From contig JBHAZV010000017.1 in assembly GCA_041781135.1 (NCBI GenBank), positions 1 to 33,432 on the forward strand: DNA of 33,432 nucleotides, read 5' to 3'. Source of the stretch: JAUMXJ01 sp041781135. Lineage in GTDB: Bacteria; Bacillota; Clostridia; Peptostreptococcales; Acidaminobacteraceae. The position numbers and the translations under genes were made by a program. Numbering within the stretch: the stretch's first letter is position 1; each line of letters starts with the position of its first letter. This document shows, in pieces, positions 18,301-25,487 of this stretch. Below the pieces are notes generated by a model that was not told the DNA's origin, did no database searches, and saw only the letters and a program-made list of their open reading frames with translations.

Positions 18301-21300
18301 ATAACATCGGCATCCAGAAGATTGTCCCATTTTGCATTGGGGAATATATCCTCGTGCTTGTCGCCATCCTGATATCCGGGGTCGCCGACAAGATTGGTGT
18401 ACGGCTCAAAAAATCGGAACTCGCTTCCTATAATTTCGACGATTTCCCCACCGTTTGAACTGCCTTCCTCCGGCACTATGCGATTTATTACAGGGCTCGA
18501 CTTAGGGATTATATATGTAAATGCATCCCTTCTTCCGGCAGTTCCGCCATCGGGGTTAAGCACGGCGACAGGAACGGTCAGCTGGTCCACGCCGTAATCC
18601 TCGGCCAATTTTTTGTCGGTTTTGACCATTTTTATTACAATGGAGCGTCCGTTAAGTGCGACATATGTATCTTTTTTCGGAACTTCTACGCCATCTACAT
18701 ACACCTTGGCGTCGTCCGCAAAATCGCTGCCTGTAATTGTCACATAGTAACCGCCGTCTACTGAGCCCTTACTCGGAGAAATCGTACTGATGACCGGCTT
18801 TGTGCTCGCCTGTGGTATGTAAAAAAATCCTTCGTTGCCTGTCTTTGCGGCGCTTTTTGTATCGGGATTTACTATGACAAGATCCTTAAATCCTCTGCCG
18901 CTCGCCAGCACCGGCACCTCGAACACGATGTCAGTCTTAGATATGACCTTGGACAAGTGCCCGGTTATAACGCCGCTTGCGTTTGTCTCATAAGGAGTAA
19001 TCATAGTGTATGGCGTTCCGTCGATTACAATCCCGCCCGCAGCTGCAGAAACAGGTGTCTGATCGCCCGCAGCTGTCACTGCCTTAATCTCGGAGACACC
19101 TCCGCTGCTAACGACTTTAAGTATGTATGTTTTGTCCTTGCCATTCGTAAGCACCGGCTCACCCCTAAAGTTGTAGGATAGAGTGTATCTCACCGGAGGC
19201 TCCCCACTGCTTTTATATGTCACTGAATCAGCATAATTTGCCAAATATACACGTTCCTCGCCGTCCTCGCCCTTGCCAATCCTGAACACATAATTATTCT
19301 GCGCGGCAGTAAATGTAATTGGCGCGACTTCGCCCGAACCCGTGACCGCAATTGTCGTAATGCCCTTTTTAGGATCGGTATCCGCCGCAAAACTTATATT
19401 TGCATTGCCGGCGCTCCTGCCGTCTCTTGTATATGCCGCAAATACACCTGCGTTTTTATCCCAAACTATGCTATACGCCTCATCTCCGGCAATAATCATC
19501 GGATTCCCCTTGGAATCGACCCCAAGCTGCGCAACCCTCGTAAACGCACCGTCTGTATATGTAAGTGTAGAATTAGCCGCCAATTTGGAATAAACCGCCA
19601 ACCCAGCTTCATGCTTTATCAGCTGTTCCGCATTCGGAGCAGTATACGGCGCGAACACTATCCTGCCGGAGGTATCCTTTTTGAAGCTATCCACCTCTCT
19701 GCCGTCGATAAACATCCTTGTGCCTATCAGCCTGTATGCGTCTATGCCGCGCTCTGTAACCGCAGTAGGGTCAGGCTTCAAAAAATTGTCGCCCTTTGCG
19801 ACAACTACAGTGCCGTATGTTCCCGAAAGCGGAGCAAATGAATTAAACACCGGATCTTTGTCAAAAGAATTGACAAATGTAAAGTCCGCGACCGCGATTC
19901 CACCGCTCGGATTTTGAAGAAGCAGCTGTGTCAGCCCCTCTCTGCCTTTAGGTGACTTGAATTTCACCAGAGTCTTATCGCCGGTAGGGTTGAGCTCTAT
20001 TGTAAAATTCGGAACCTCCGTTCCGTCTATGTACAGCTTTGCGCCGGGTGCAATATTAGAACCTGTGATCACAATATCATCGCCGCCATCAACTGTTACG
20101 ATCGAAGGTTCGACCTTCTCTATGACCGGCGTGTCCGTAGTTGTGACAAACTCAAGCACATCGGTCTCCATAGTACTAAGCCCGTAATCCATAGACTTTC
20201 TCGTAGGATTGGTTATAAGCAGATGTTTGGAGCCTATGTCTTTAATCAATGCATTTGCAGGTATTTTTACGATGATATTCTGTCCGAGGCGATTGCCCTC
20301 TGTTCCGTCGACAAGCCTGCCGTCCTTATCAAGAACGACTGTTTCAAATGTTACCGGCTTTCCACCCTGTGCGGTAAGCAATGTCTCTGCTCCATTTTCA
20401 ACACTTTTATAATATACAAGACCTCGATAAGTCTGGCCGTTGTAGATCGTTTCGGCATTTGGCAGCAGCGCCAATTGATAACTGCTCTCAAGAGTATTGT
20501 CGCCATTTTTCTTTATGAACAGCGACGGCTGATTTATTACAAGAGTGCCGTCCGGCTTATAAAGCCTGTCGACAAAAAAGTTGTCGCCCTTTATGGATAT
20601 CAGGATTTCGTCCTTCATCTTGTAAAAACCGCTCGATGCCTCGACATGCAGCACATTTGGAGTTATGCTCTCGACAACCGGAGTATATGATGAAGGCTCA
20701 AACTCGTAGCCCTTTATTAAACGGACGACCTGCCTGAAAATATACTTTTTGTCATTGCTCGGATCGCTGTCGCCATCCTGTACCGTGAGCACCGTCTCCA
20801 TCTCTATTATCACATCGCGCTTAGGATTTGCCTCTGCATCTGCGATTGCCTGGGTTTTCATCATCAGCTTATCCTGAGTGCCCTTAACAATATCGACCAC
20901 GCCGTCGGCGCGCTTTGTAAACAGCGCTTTCTGACCTATCGTCATATTTATCTTTCTGGTAATCGCAACGGTTTCGCCCTTGTATGTTCCATTATCATAC
21001 TTGATATTCAGCACAGTGTCTCCTTCACTTAATGTTGCGCCGCTCATCGAGGCGCCACCCTGAATATTGCCGCTGCTCGTCAAATCCGGAATGTTGAGCG
21101 AAATGACATAGTTGGTCTTGACTTCGACATTCGAGCCGGTATCGGGACCTTTTGGAGGATGAACAGAAATTATCTTGGGGCTGAATCCTGCCTGAATTAC
21201 AGCGTATGTATCCACGTCGCCCGAAGTGCTTCTTACGAAATCCTCGGCTATGATTTGCCCGTTCTGAATTTTGGTGAGCAAAACATAGTAAGTGCCCGCT

Positions 21301-22289
21301 TCAAAATCCGCATGATTCGGCACCTTTACGGTCAGAACATCCTTGGGCGTGCCGTTGATATCTATGCCGAGCGATACCCGCAGCGCCTTATTTACTGCGC
21401 TCGGTCTATCGGAACCGTCCATACTCTTCAAAAAATAGACTTCGTAGATATTTGCCGCATTCAGAGTTTCGGACTCGATATACAGTTCGTCTCCTTTTGA
21501 ACCGGTATTCGGAAACATCGTAACATTTCCGCTGTCCATTTTTTCGAGTATCCTAAAAGCCTCTATGTACTGATACTCTACGCGTATCGCCGGCATATCC
21601 GATGTTGCGGACTTTACTCGCCTGATATAAATATCCTGATACCCTTTCCTGCCCGGAGCGAGCGGATTGGTGAATGTAATACTCTTGCCGTCCGCGCCGA
21701 CCACCGCGCCGGTTCCGACAAGGCTTGAAAAATTCGTTCCCGCCCCGTATTCCGCAACTATGTCTCCGGCTATATTGCCCAAATTACTGCCCAAAAATTT
21801 TATTTTGTCATGCGGTGTATTATTTTCAACAACCGAACCCTTATCAGCACTCTGAAGATTCGGAAAATTCGAGACATCAAGCGCTATATTTTTACCGCCT
21901 ACAAGCAGCTCGCCCGAAAAATTCTGTATCTCAGTTTGAGTCAGAGTCACCACGACCAGTTCGTCCGTATTAATCGTGCGAGTACCAATGGGCTGCGCAG
22001 CGCCGGAAACGCGCATGTAGACCGGTATATCTTTGAGCTTCTTACCCTGAAATTCAAAATAACCGCCGTTAAAATCAAAACCTTTGTGGTTAAGTATAAA
22101 ACGAACTTCGTTGAGTTCTATGGGGTCTCCACCATTAGTAACTCCAATTTGAACCGCGAACACCGGCGCGATCTCTAAGGCGCAGACACAGAGCGCAATA
22201 ACTGCAAGCAAAACCCTTAAAATAAAGGATCTGCCCCGTCTGCATTTAGTATATTTCCCAATATTTTTTCCTATAGCATTTTTGCTCAT
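15303..22289 (-). CDS. Giant secreted IPT/TIG-repeat surface protein (2328 residues)
   Basis: ATG 22289 is chosen because AGAGG (22299-22303) lies nine bases upstream; the frame continues back without a better start. The N-terminus has a basic stretch, then a signal peptide (LRVLLAVIALCVCALEIAPV, ending near FAVQ). IPT/TIG-type Ig modules follow, recognisable by openings such as VIEKVEPSIVTVDGGDDIVI, VISTISPSKGSVDGGYYVTI, VINRIVPEEGSSNGGEIVEI and SIDEVLPKYTSIAGGNTMVV, at about residues 535, 716, 810, 1163, 1263, 1435, 1666, 1791 and 1896; weaker ones precede these. A fibronectin-III-like segment lies near 2000-2100, and the end (KVEMFRYDERSGKYVRVEAV) resembles the closing module of other surface proteins. 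There is no SLH domain or LPXTG signal, so anchoring probably depends on the SLH proteins encoded next. Likely an S-layer or adhesive fibre component. Confidence 0.88.
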   Translation of the reverse strand: MSKNAIGKNIGKYTKCRRGRSFILRVLLAVIALCVCALEIAPVFAVQIGVTNGGDPIELNEVRFILNHKGFDFNGGYFEFQGKKLKDIPVYMRVSGAAQPIGTRTINTDELVVVTLTQTEIQNFSGELLVGGKNIALDVSNFPNLQSADKGSVVENNTPHDKIKFLGSNLGNIAGDIVAEYGAGTNFSSLVGTGAVVGADGKSITFTNPLAPGRKGYQDIYIRRVKSATSDMPAIRVEYQYIEAFRILEKMDSGNVTMFPNTGSKGDELYIESETLNAANIYEVYFLKSMDGSDRPSAVNKALRVSLGIDINGTPKDVLTVKVPNHADFEAGTYYVLLTKIQNGQIIAEDFVRSTSGDVDTYAVIQAGFSPKIISVHPPKGPDTGSNVEVKTNYVISLNIPDLTSSGNIQGGASMSGATLSEGDTVLNIKYDNGTYKGETVAITRKINMTIGQKALFTKRADGVVDIVKGTQDKLMMKTQAIADAEANPKRDVIIEMETVLTVQDGDSDPSNDKKYIFRQVVRLIKGYEFEPSSYTPVVESITPNVLHVEASSGFYKMKDEILISIKGDNFFVDRLYKPDGTLVINQPSLFIKKNGDNTLESSYQLALLPNAETIYNGQTYRGLVYYKSVENGAETLLTAQGGKPVTFETVVLDKDGRLVDGTEGNRLGQNIIVKIPANALIKDIGSKHLLITNPTRKSMDYGLSTMETDVLEFVTTTDTPVIEKVEPSIVTVDGGDDIVITGSNIAPGAKLYIDGTEVPNFTIELNPTGDKTLVKFKSPKGREGLTQLLLQNPSGGIAVADFTFVNSFDKDPVFNSFAPLSGTYGTVVVAKGDNFLKPDPTAVTERGIDAYRLIGTRMFIDGREVDSFKKDTSGRIVFAPYTAPNAEQLIKHEAGLAVYSKLAANSTLTYTDGAFTRVAQLGVDSKGNPMIIAGDEAYSIVWDKNAGVFAAYTRDGRSAGNANISFAADTDPKKGITTIAVTGSGEVAPITFTAAQNNYVFRIGKGEDGEERVYLANYADSVTYKSSGEPPVRYTLSYNFRGEPVLTNGKDKTYILKVVSSGGVSEIKAVTAAGDQTPVSAAAGGIVIDGTPYTMITPYETNASGVITGHLSKVISKTDIVFEVPVLASGRGFKDLVIVNPDTKSAAKTGNEGFFYIPQASTKPVISTISPSKGSVDGGYYVTITGSDFADDAKVYVDGVEVPKKDTYVALNGRSIVIKMVKTDKKLAEDYGVDQLTVPVAVLNPDGGTAGRRDAFTYIIPKSSPVINRIVPEEGSSNGGEIVEIIGSEFRFFEPYTNLVGDPGYQDGDKHEDIFPNAKWDNLLDADVIENLEKLKTHILNGAFTNPEYISLMRTSPILPVRLHNNAFYDFFYISKVLPKVYFGEKEAKIVEFTNGFIKVLTPSHEVGAVDVYVINNDSGVSNKYKYSYKATKPVIRQLIPNIGARGGSEPKEIFGEKLFGSTIYGYIDPANAVVSPVERIPDVDAIIRFGNIDNTKVPRIEPNSGLINNQRTTVSLDGGLTLQYFGDQNKIKLTITERNTVFNREFAYDPSNLPDGAAGVYMPIGMLRDSAGNYYVPTALLDTAEYTANPAVYKQPYEYIKVYISDRRMFVERGYAPKVVRENENHVTVYTPSYYTIGKVDMQYINPDGGSASKQFEYTNPASVPKIFRIEPQTLNHDEKMWLVESSVLGGIDIEIIGKDMREGLTVTIGDKQAKVKELTTKTIGGTVYDLVVVTVPAGTNEEIGRHYPIIITNTDKGLATSNNLKDLIGPNHGSATIPYYFVYRKPLSFPSIDEVLPKYTSIAGGNTMVVKGADFRTGAYVIIGTRAGIPIYSGVISDLGRKITFTTPTNMTLGKKDIQVLNTDYGTGILKDAITVVSAPVLEPAVYAEGGGYLNRISVEGGQTVVLKGKGFQQGATVFFGGEWLEAEKQNPANEPGKDEGLYKNDKLYYVKDGVKATKVEFVDAETLRVTTPAFKKEGPISIVVLNADGGITDNSTKIEFRVPIPDDPTGLRATVVDDRYIKLYDYKAANSKYFEIYAYIGSKTDSQLIQNKYQDFKYLGVTDVEPYKIIDLPGFENIKSNERIVFVLRAVNKYGQSGFSNLAAVYWNQIKKIKELGPEDVDGKIGVKDNRGYEVQRKNGGIEVRFANVVWTNNHPLYILNANTPDVKFRRISFPSNIVRYTSANVHAEFGPTKLKVAASAFNTREFKELDGQSNAYGNIEESIGAQAPTPIVRGRKAVTPVYRISMYASANAVTRNILALVNPYEYSIKVPENITDPSKVEMFRYDERSGKYVRVEAVYDSATRFITAPGTAGGYYVLMEALN

Positions 22290-22544
22290 AGTCACATACC
22301 TCTCGTAAACACGCCGCCTTGCAATGTGAACATTTTTCGACGCGCACCGCTCATGCACCTAACATGCGCCTCGCAAAAGCGCACCTTGCGTGTGCCTCGC
22401 AAAAGCCTCCCTCGCAGCTTGCGCACCTCGCAGCCGCACACCAGCAGAAGCGCAACCGTTAAAAGCGGGCAGCAGAAGCGCAAAAAATCGGCGTTCGATT
22501 ACTCTATCGACAAAATACGCCAAAATCTTTATACTCCAAGCTCT
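22290..22544 (-). other. Long GC-rich leader / promoter region of the surface-protein operon
   Basis: No gene is supported in the 255 bases between the rpsR terminator and the giant surface-protein start. Two short minus-strand frames here lack ATG starts and ribosome sites. Weak promoter candidates lie right after the terminator (TATAAA at 22528-22533; TTGGAG followed 16 bases later by TATTTT), none convincing. If transcription starts there, the mRNA would have a leader of about 220-240 nt, GC-rich and internally repetitive. Confidence 0.5.
22365..22483. repeat. Short direct repeats in the surface-operon leader
   Basis: TGCGCCTCGCAAAAGC (22365-22380) recurs with one change as TGTGCCTCGCAAAAGC (22391-22406), a 26-base period. 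CCTCGCAG and CTCGCAG cores follow at 22411-22433. AGCAGAAGCGCAA occurs at 22443-22455 and again, identical, at 22471-22483, a 28-base period. The array is irregular and not CRISPR-like: units are too short and spacers are themselves related. Confidence 0.7.
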
Positions 22545-22576
22545 AAAAAACAAAAACGGCACAGCTCCAAAGCCGT
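22545..22576 (-). terminator. Rho-independent terminator of rpsF-ssb-rpsR
   Basis: On the minus strand a stem ACGGC/GCCGT (22572-22576 with 22556-22560) closes an 11-base loop and is followed by TTTTTGTTTTTT (22545-22556). It lies 24 bases past the rpsR stop, as expected for the end of that operon. Confidence 0.75.
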
Positions 22577-22599
22577 ACCGTTTGATAAATCATTCACTA

Positions 22600-22857
22600 T
22601 TAGTCAGCCGAATAAGGGAGAAGGGCGACCGCTCTCGCTCTCTTAACCGCCGTAGTAAGAGGTCTCTGATGCTTTGCGCAAGTCCCTGTCACTCTTCTTG
22701 GCAAAATCTTTCCTCTTTCGCTAAGGAATTTTTGAAGCTTTTTAGTGTCCTTATAGTCTATATATTCGACTTTATCCAGACAAAACGCACAGCCTCTCCT
22801 CTTTCTCTTTTTTCTGATTGGTGAGCCTTCACCGGTATTGTTATTAGAAGTGTACAT
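22600..22857 (-). CDS. rpsR: 30S ribosomal protein S18
   Basis: The 85-residue product matches S18 throughout: a basic N-terminal tail, KRRGCAFC, YKDTKKLQKFLSERGKILP, RRVTG and KHQRPLTTAVKRAR. S18 binds the central domain of 16S rRNA as a pair with S6. A CxxC ... CxxH pattern (CAFC and CAKH) indicates the zinc-binding C+ form. Two tandem ATGs overlap the end of ssb; the second (22857) is chosen because it stands six bases from GGAGG, while the first stands three. The overlap makes translation coupled to ssb. Gene order rpsF-ssb-rpsR is the standard bacterial one; rplI, often next, is not here, and a terminator and unrelated surface operon follow instead. Confidence 0.97.
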   Translation of the reverse strand: MYTSNNNTGEGSPIRKKRKRRGCAFCLDKVEYIDYKDTKKLQKFLSERGKILPRRVTGTCAKHQRPLTTAVKRARAVALLPYSAD

Positions 22858-23296
22858 CATCTTCCTCCATTGAATTATTCGCGAATCCGTCTTCAAATTC
22901 GCTTGCATCCGTGAAGCTGTCAAAATAATCGCTGCCTCTGCCGGGCTTCGCCTTGTCGCCCCACTCTAAAAATTCGACCTTGCTTGCTATAACATCCGTG
23001 CTATAGCGCACTTCACCGTTCTGTGCCTTGTAGCTGCTCGATTGAATTGAGCCTTGAACAGCCACCAACTTTCCCTTTGAAAGATAGTTATGACAAGCAT
23101 CTGCCTGTTTTCCCCAAACGACGACTCGTATAAAATCTGCCGTTGGCTTGCCAGAATCCATAAATTCCTGCTTCTTTTCGCGTGTTAGTTCCTTGTCTAT
23201 TGCAAGGGTAAATTTCACAACGGAAGTACCTGTCGCAGGAACAACTCTAAGTTCAGGATCTCTGACCAATCTCCCAATAAGCACAACGCTATTCAT
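22844..23296 (-). CDS. ssb: Single-stranded DNA-binding protein
   Basis: The 150-residue product has the SSB OB-fold from residue 1 (MNSVVLIGRLVRDPELR, then VVKFTLAID, DFIRVVVWGKQAD, YLSKGKLVAVQGSIQSSSY) to about residue 108, then a short linker and an acidic tail. SSB coats single-stranded DNA in replication and repair, and its C-terminal tip recruits partner proteins. Here the tip reads EEDDVHF instead of the usual DDIPF/DDDIPF, so the highly conserved proline is replaced by histidine while the terminal phenylalanine and acidic residues remain. ATG 23296 follows AGGAG at good spacing, and the gene lies eight bases after rpsF. Identity is firm; the tip change could modify partner affinity, or reflect a lineage habit. 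Confidence 0.96.
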   Translation of the reverse strand: MNSVVLIGRLVRDPELRVVPATGTSVVKFTLAIDKELTREKKQEFMDSGKPTADFIRVVVWGKQADACHNYLSKGKLVAVQGSIQSSSYKAQNGEVRYSTDVIASKVEFLEWGDKAKPGRGSDYFDSFTDASEFEDGFANNSMEEDDVHF

Positions 23297-23304
23297 AAAT
23301 ACTC

Positions 23305-23595
23305 CTATTTATCGTTCAAATTGACGACGATGTAACGAATAACTTCATCGGCGATCTTGTAGTTGCGTTCGAGCTCCTTTGGCAGCTCAGGTCCCGCATT
23401 AAACTCTACCAAGACATAGTAGCCTTCACGAAGCTTCTGAATCTCGTATGCCAGCTTTCTAAGACCCCATTCCTCGGTCTTTACGATCTCTCCGCCGCCC
23501 TTTACGATGATCTCAGCGAATTTTTCGATCATCGCATTTCGAGCTTCTTCTTCGAGAGCTGGTCTGAGCACAAAAATCGATTCGTATCTGTTCAT
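23305..23595 (-). CDS. rpsF: 30S ribosomal protein S6
   Basis: The 96-residue product aligns with S6 along its full length: MNRYESIFVLRP, EIVKTEEWGLRKLAYEIQK, EGYYVLVEF and the closing DEVIRYIVVNL. S6 joins S18 on the platform of the small subunit. ATG 23595 has a strong GGGAGG site at proper spacing. It is the first gene of rpsF-ssb-rpsR, with a consensus promoter about 90-120 bases upstream and two hairpins in the leader that suggest repression by the S6:S18 complex. Nothing in the protein is unusual. Confidence 0.97.
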   Translation of the reverse strand: MNRYESIFVLRPALEEEARNAMIEKFAEIIVKGGGEIVKTEEWGLRKLAYEIQKLREGYYVLVEFNAGPELPKELERNYKIADEVIRYIVVNLNDK

Positions 23596-23618
23596 TCTTA
23601 CCTCCCTTTGGACATTTG

Positions 23619-23665
23619 GCCCGGTTGCTTCCGGGCAGAAAGGAAATCCTGCGGCTCAACAGGAT
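23619..23665 (-). promoter_or_regulatory. Probable S6:S18 autoregulatory leader of the rpsF operon
   Basis: Two hairpins occupy the leader read on the minus strand. The first is ATCCTG/CAGGAT closing TTGAGCCG (23646-23665), with a CCG next to the stem. The second is GCCCGG/CCGGGC closing AAGCAA (23619-23636), ending 18 bases before the GGGAGG ribosome site. rpsF leaders in many bacteria carry a structure with an exposed CCG that the S6:S18 complex binds to repress translation. The hairpins are seen; equating them with that motif is inference. Confidence 0.6.
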
Positions 23666-23685
23666 ATCTTTTTCCGTGGTCTATG

Positions 23686-23714
23686 ATTATATCACACCAA
23701 AACACAAGCTGCAA
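23686..23714 (-). promoter_or_regulatory. Promoter of rpsF-ssb-rpsR
   Basis: On the minus strand TTGCAG (23709-23714), a 17-base spacer and a perfect TATAAT (23686-23691) form a good vegetative promoter. Transcription should begin near 23679, giving a leader of about 84 nt that contains both hairpins of the putative S6:S18 element. Confidence 0.8.
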
Positions 23715-23801
23715 TACATTCTTTTGCGGACGGCGGGTTGTAATATAAATGGATTCAAATGAAACTATCGAGGTCAAACCTGAATGAGCGGCAATTATCG
23801 T

Positions 23802-24200
23802 TTAGTTTTTAAGCGCTGTCAACGGAACAACATACACACCATCTTCTCTTTGATAGGTTGCATTAGATAATCCGCAAATGACACAACAAATCTTCGGCGG
23901 CTTTCCACCGTCAGCAGTAATTCTATCTCGAATTTTCTTCAGATTCTCAGCTTTGCCCCAAAGGATTCTGCGTAAATTCTTAGATCCCTTTCACATAGCG
24001 CCTCAAAGAGAAAGCCCAATGTATTCAAATCTCCGATTAGTTTTTCAGGGGTTGCTCGAAGCAGAGCACAGGCAAGAGAAGGATCGGTAAAGCGCCGTTT
24101 TTCTGCCTGCTTGACTCGAACTGATGAACGAATATCGGACGAAAACGGTTCCTGATTTTCTGTCAAGAAGAGCCGATTAAAAATATCCAAATAAACTGCA
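23802..24200 (-). pseudogene. Remnant of an AAA ATPase with DUF4143 (C-terminal part, deleted and frameshifted)
   Basis: Only the DUF4143 end of an AAA ATPase is left. From about 24200 the frame reads YLDIFNRLFLTENQ, then FTDPSLACALLRA and GFLFEALCERDLRIYAES, all typical of DUF4143, and stops at 23939. The next frame then supplies ENLKKIRDRI, KPPKICCVICG and REDGVYVVPL, the normal C-terminus, ending at TAA 23802-23804. The stretch that should join them (roughly 30 residues around the conserved EID/K region) is missing, and the whole N-terminal ATPase domain is absent. The gene is therefore dead: N-terminal truncation, an internal deletion and a frameshift. At the 24.2-kb end it abuts an unrelated fragment on the opposite strand. 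Confidence 0.8.
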
Positions 24201-24387
24201 ATCATACCAAGGATTTGTATTACAAGGAAAACCAAATGGTTTCTTGAGTACATATCAGCATTCTGTTATTGTTACAAAGGTGAACGGAGAATTGAGGTAT
24301 TGTGCACACACAAGCCCAAGATTGGACGAGCCATTAAGTACATTTTTAGATTATTATTCAACATATAGGTTGGTTCAGACTTATTAG
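24181..24387 (+). pseudogene. C-terminal fragment of an Amidase_6-like secreted protein
   Basis: The plus-strand frame is open from just after a stop (24178-24180) to TAG 24385-24387. From about 24199 it reads SYQGFVLQGKPNG, then the diagnostic HSVIVTKVNGELRYCAHTSP and RLDEPLSTF. The HS-V-V-TK ... AHT ... R-x-x-x-PLS pattern matches the end of the putative amidase domain (PF12671 type) found in Gram-positive secreted proteins. No start codon, ribosome site or upstream domain is present, so this is a tail fragment, cut where it meets the DUF4143 remnant. A terminator hairpin follows 20 bases after the stop, apparently the original gene's own. Family recognition is by motif and moderately confident. 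Confidence 0.6.
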
Positions 24388-24407
24388 TTGTATAAATTTT
24401 CTTTAAC

Positions 24408-24443
24408 AAAGAGGGGGGCAATTAACATATGCGCCCTCTTTTT
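24408..24443 (+). terminator. Rho-independent terminator after the amidase fragment
   Basis: AAAGAGGG (24408-24415) pairs with CCCTCTTT (24434-24441) around an 18-base loop, followed by a short T run on the plus strand. It lies 20 bases past the stop of the amidase remnant. The minus-strand side lacks a T tract. Confidence 0.65.
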
Positions 24444-24473
24444 GTTGGTGTTCATTAATACTACGAACAAATG

Positions 24474-24605
24474 TACAAACTCAATTACGGCGTCGTTTAA
24501 AAATTTTGCAAAAAGCGAAAACGAACTCATAGCGCTGTATGCCACCGGAACCATCACCAAATTAACTATAAAAAGCCGCTTTCTAACGAACAAATACTTA
24601 AGCAT
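24474..24605 (-). pseudogene. N-terminal remnant of an ABC exporter
   Basis: ATG 24605 is preceded by GGGGGACAT, an apparently intact ribosome site. The first about 43 residues (MLKYLFVRKRLFIVNLVMVP, then FAKFLNDAV) match the opening of an ABC exporter membrane domain, the first helix plus elbow. After that the similarity ends, and the open frame simply runs on through unrelated sequence to a stop at 24384, crossing the opposite-strand terminator. A complete protein would need more than 500 further residues. The fragment is a truncated gene; whether it belongs to the same family as the tail remnant near 5 kb is possible but unproven. Confidence 0.6.
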
Positions 24606-24731
24606 ATGTCCCCCATCAGCTCAAATTTGCTTCAATTCGTAAACATTGTTGTTTCCTGATTTTCGAATGTCCCATTCAAAATTCCCTCTTTTTCCACAAA
24701 AAGTATACTTTATTGCTTCGTCAAACACAGT

Positions 24732-25469
24732 CTAAAAAACTTTCGCTGTAATTTCAAGGATATCCTTTACAAAGCTCTGTATAAAACCGATATCAAGAAG
24801 CTTGTGAGCAAACGCCGAGTTTTCTATCAGCTGATAAAAATCCTTCACCATTCCCGCCTTACCCATATTCGAAACCATAAACAACACCACTATTGTGATA
24901 AAAGCTCCCTGTAATCCGCCAAGCAAAAGTCCAAGCAGCCCGTCAAATGTGCCGAGCACCGGTAATCTCCTTAAACGCTGAACAAAGAATATCAAGATTT
25001 CAACAACCATAGAAACAAGAATAAAAAGCACAACAAAACTGATAACATTTATTACGAAAGTCGCAACTTGGGATGTCAATGTATCGACAACACTGCCAAA
25101 CAGTGGATTAGTGCTCGCATATTTCTCTATATCTACATTTTTCAGAAATTCCGCGGACATACCCGACGAAATCCGAGACGCCGCGGCCGGATTTGCAGTT
25201 TTTAATATTTCCATAAAATCTATGCCGCCCGCACCGCCGGCAGGAAGCGCATCTATTACAAACGAGCGCGTTCCCGCGTAAATCTGCTCTTTCAAGCTCG
25301 GAAAATTTTTGAAAATAAAATCCGCAAAACCCGTATGGAACATTTTTGCCGCTATCAATGATACAAAGACAGACGCAAGCCTGAGCAGACTCACCAAAAA
25401 GCCGCGCCTGTACCCTCTGAAAGCGACAAGCCCGACAATCGCTATAACAAAAAAATCCGCTGCATTCAT
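24732..25469 (-). CDS. CvpA family membrane protein
   Basis: The 245-residue protein starts MNAADFFVIAIVGLVAFRGY, the classic CvpA (colicin V production) opening with the RRGF segment after the first helix, and has four to five hydrophobic helices including VINVISFVVLFILVSMVVEI and LGLLLGGLQGAFITIVVLF. Family members are inner-membrane proteins of poorly defined role, linked to envelope integrity in several bacteria. ATG 25469 has a GGGGGA site about eight bases upstream. It follows the DUF5711-like gene by 18 bases and is the last gene of a three-gene group with the RNA methyltransferase. Its extended middle loop (a glycine-rich region with AGGAGGIDFM) is longer than in the roughly 160-residue enterobacterial CvpA, as is common in Firmicutes. 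Confidence 0.85.
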   Translation of the reverse strand: MNAADFFVIAIVGLVAFRGYRRGFLVSLLRLASVFVSLIAAKMFHTGFADFIFKNFPSLKEQIYAGTRSFVIDALPAGGAGGIDFMEILKTANPAAASRISSGMSAEFLKNVDIEKYASTNPLFGSVVDTLTSQVATFVINVISFVVLFILVSMVVEILIFFVQRLRRLPVLGTFDGLLGLLLGGLQGAFITIVVLFMVSNMGKAGMVKDFYQLIENSAFAHKLLDIGFIQSFVKDILEITAKVF

Positions 25470-25487
25470 TATTTTTTCCCCCGACGC

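Noticed and set aside
22292..22483. Minus-strand frame resembling a short lipoprotein (hydrophobic start ending CGC)
   Set aside because: It begins at a TTG with no ribosome site, then becomes an Arg/Gly-rich stretch produced by the local repeats; an overlapping second frame is equally open.
22365..22483. Possible CRISPR array upstream of the giant surface gene
   Set aside because: Repeat units are only 13-16 bases, differ from one another, and spacers are not unique; no cas genes are present.
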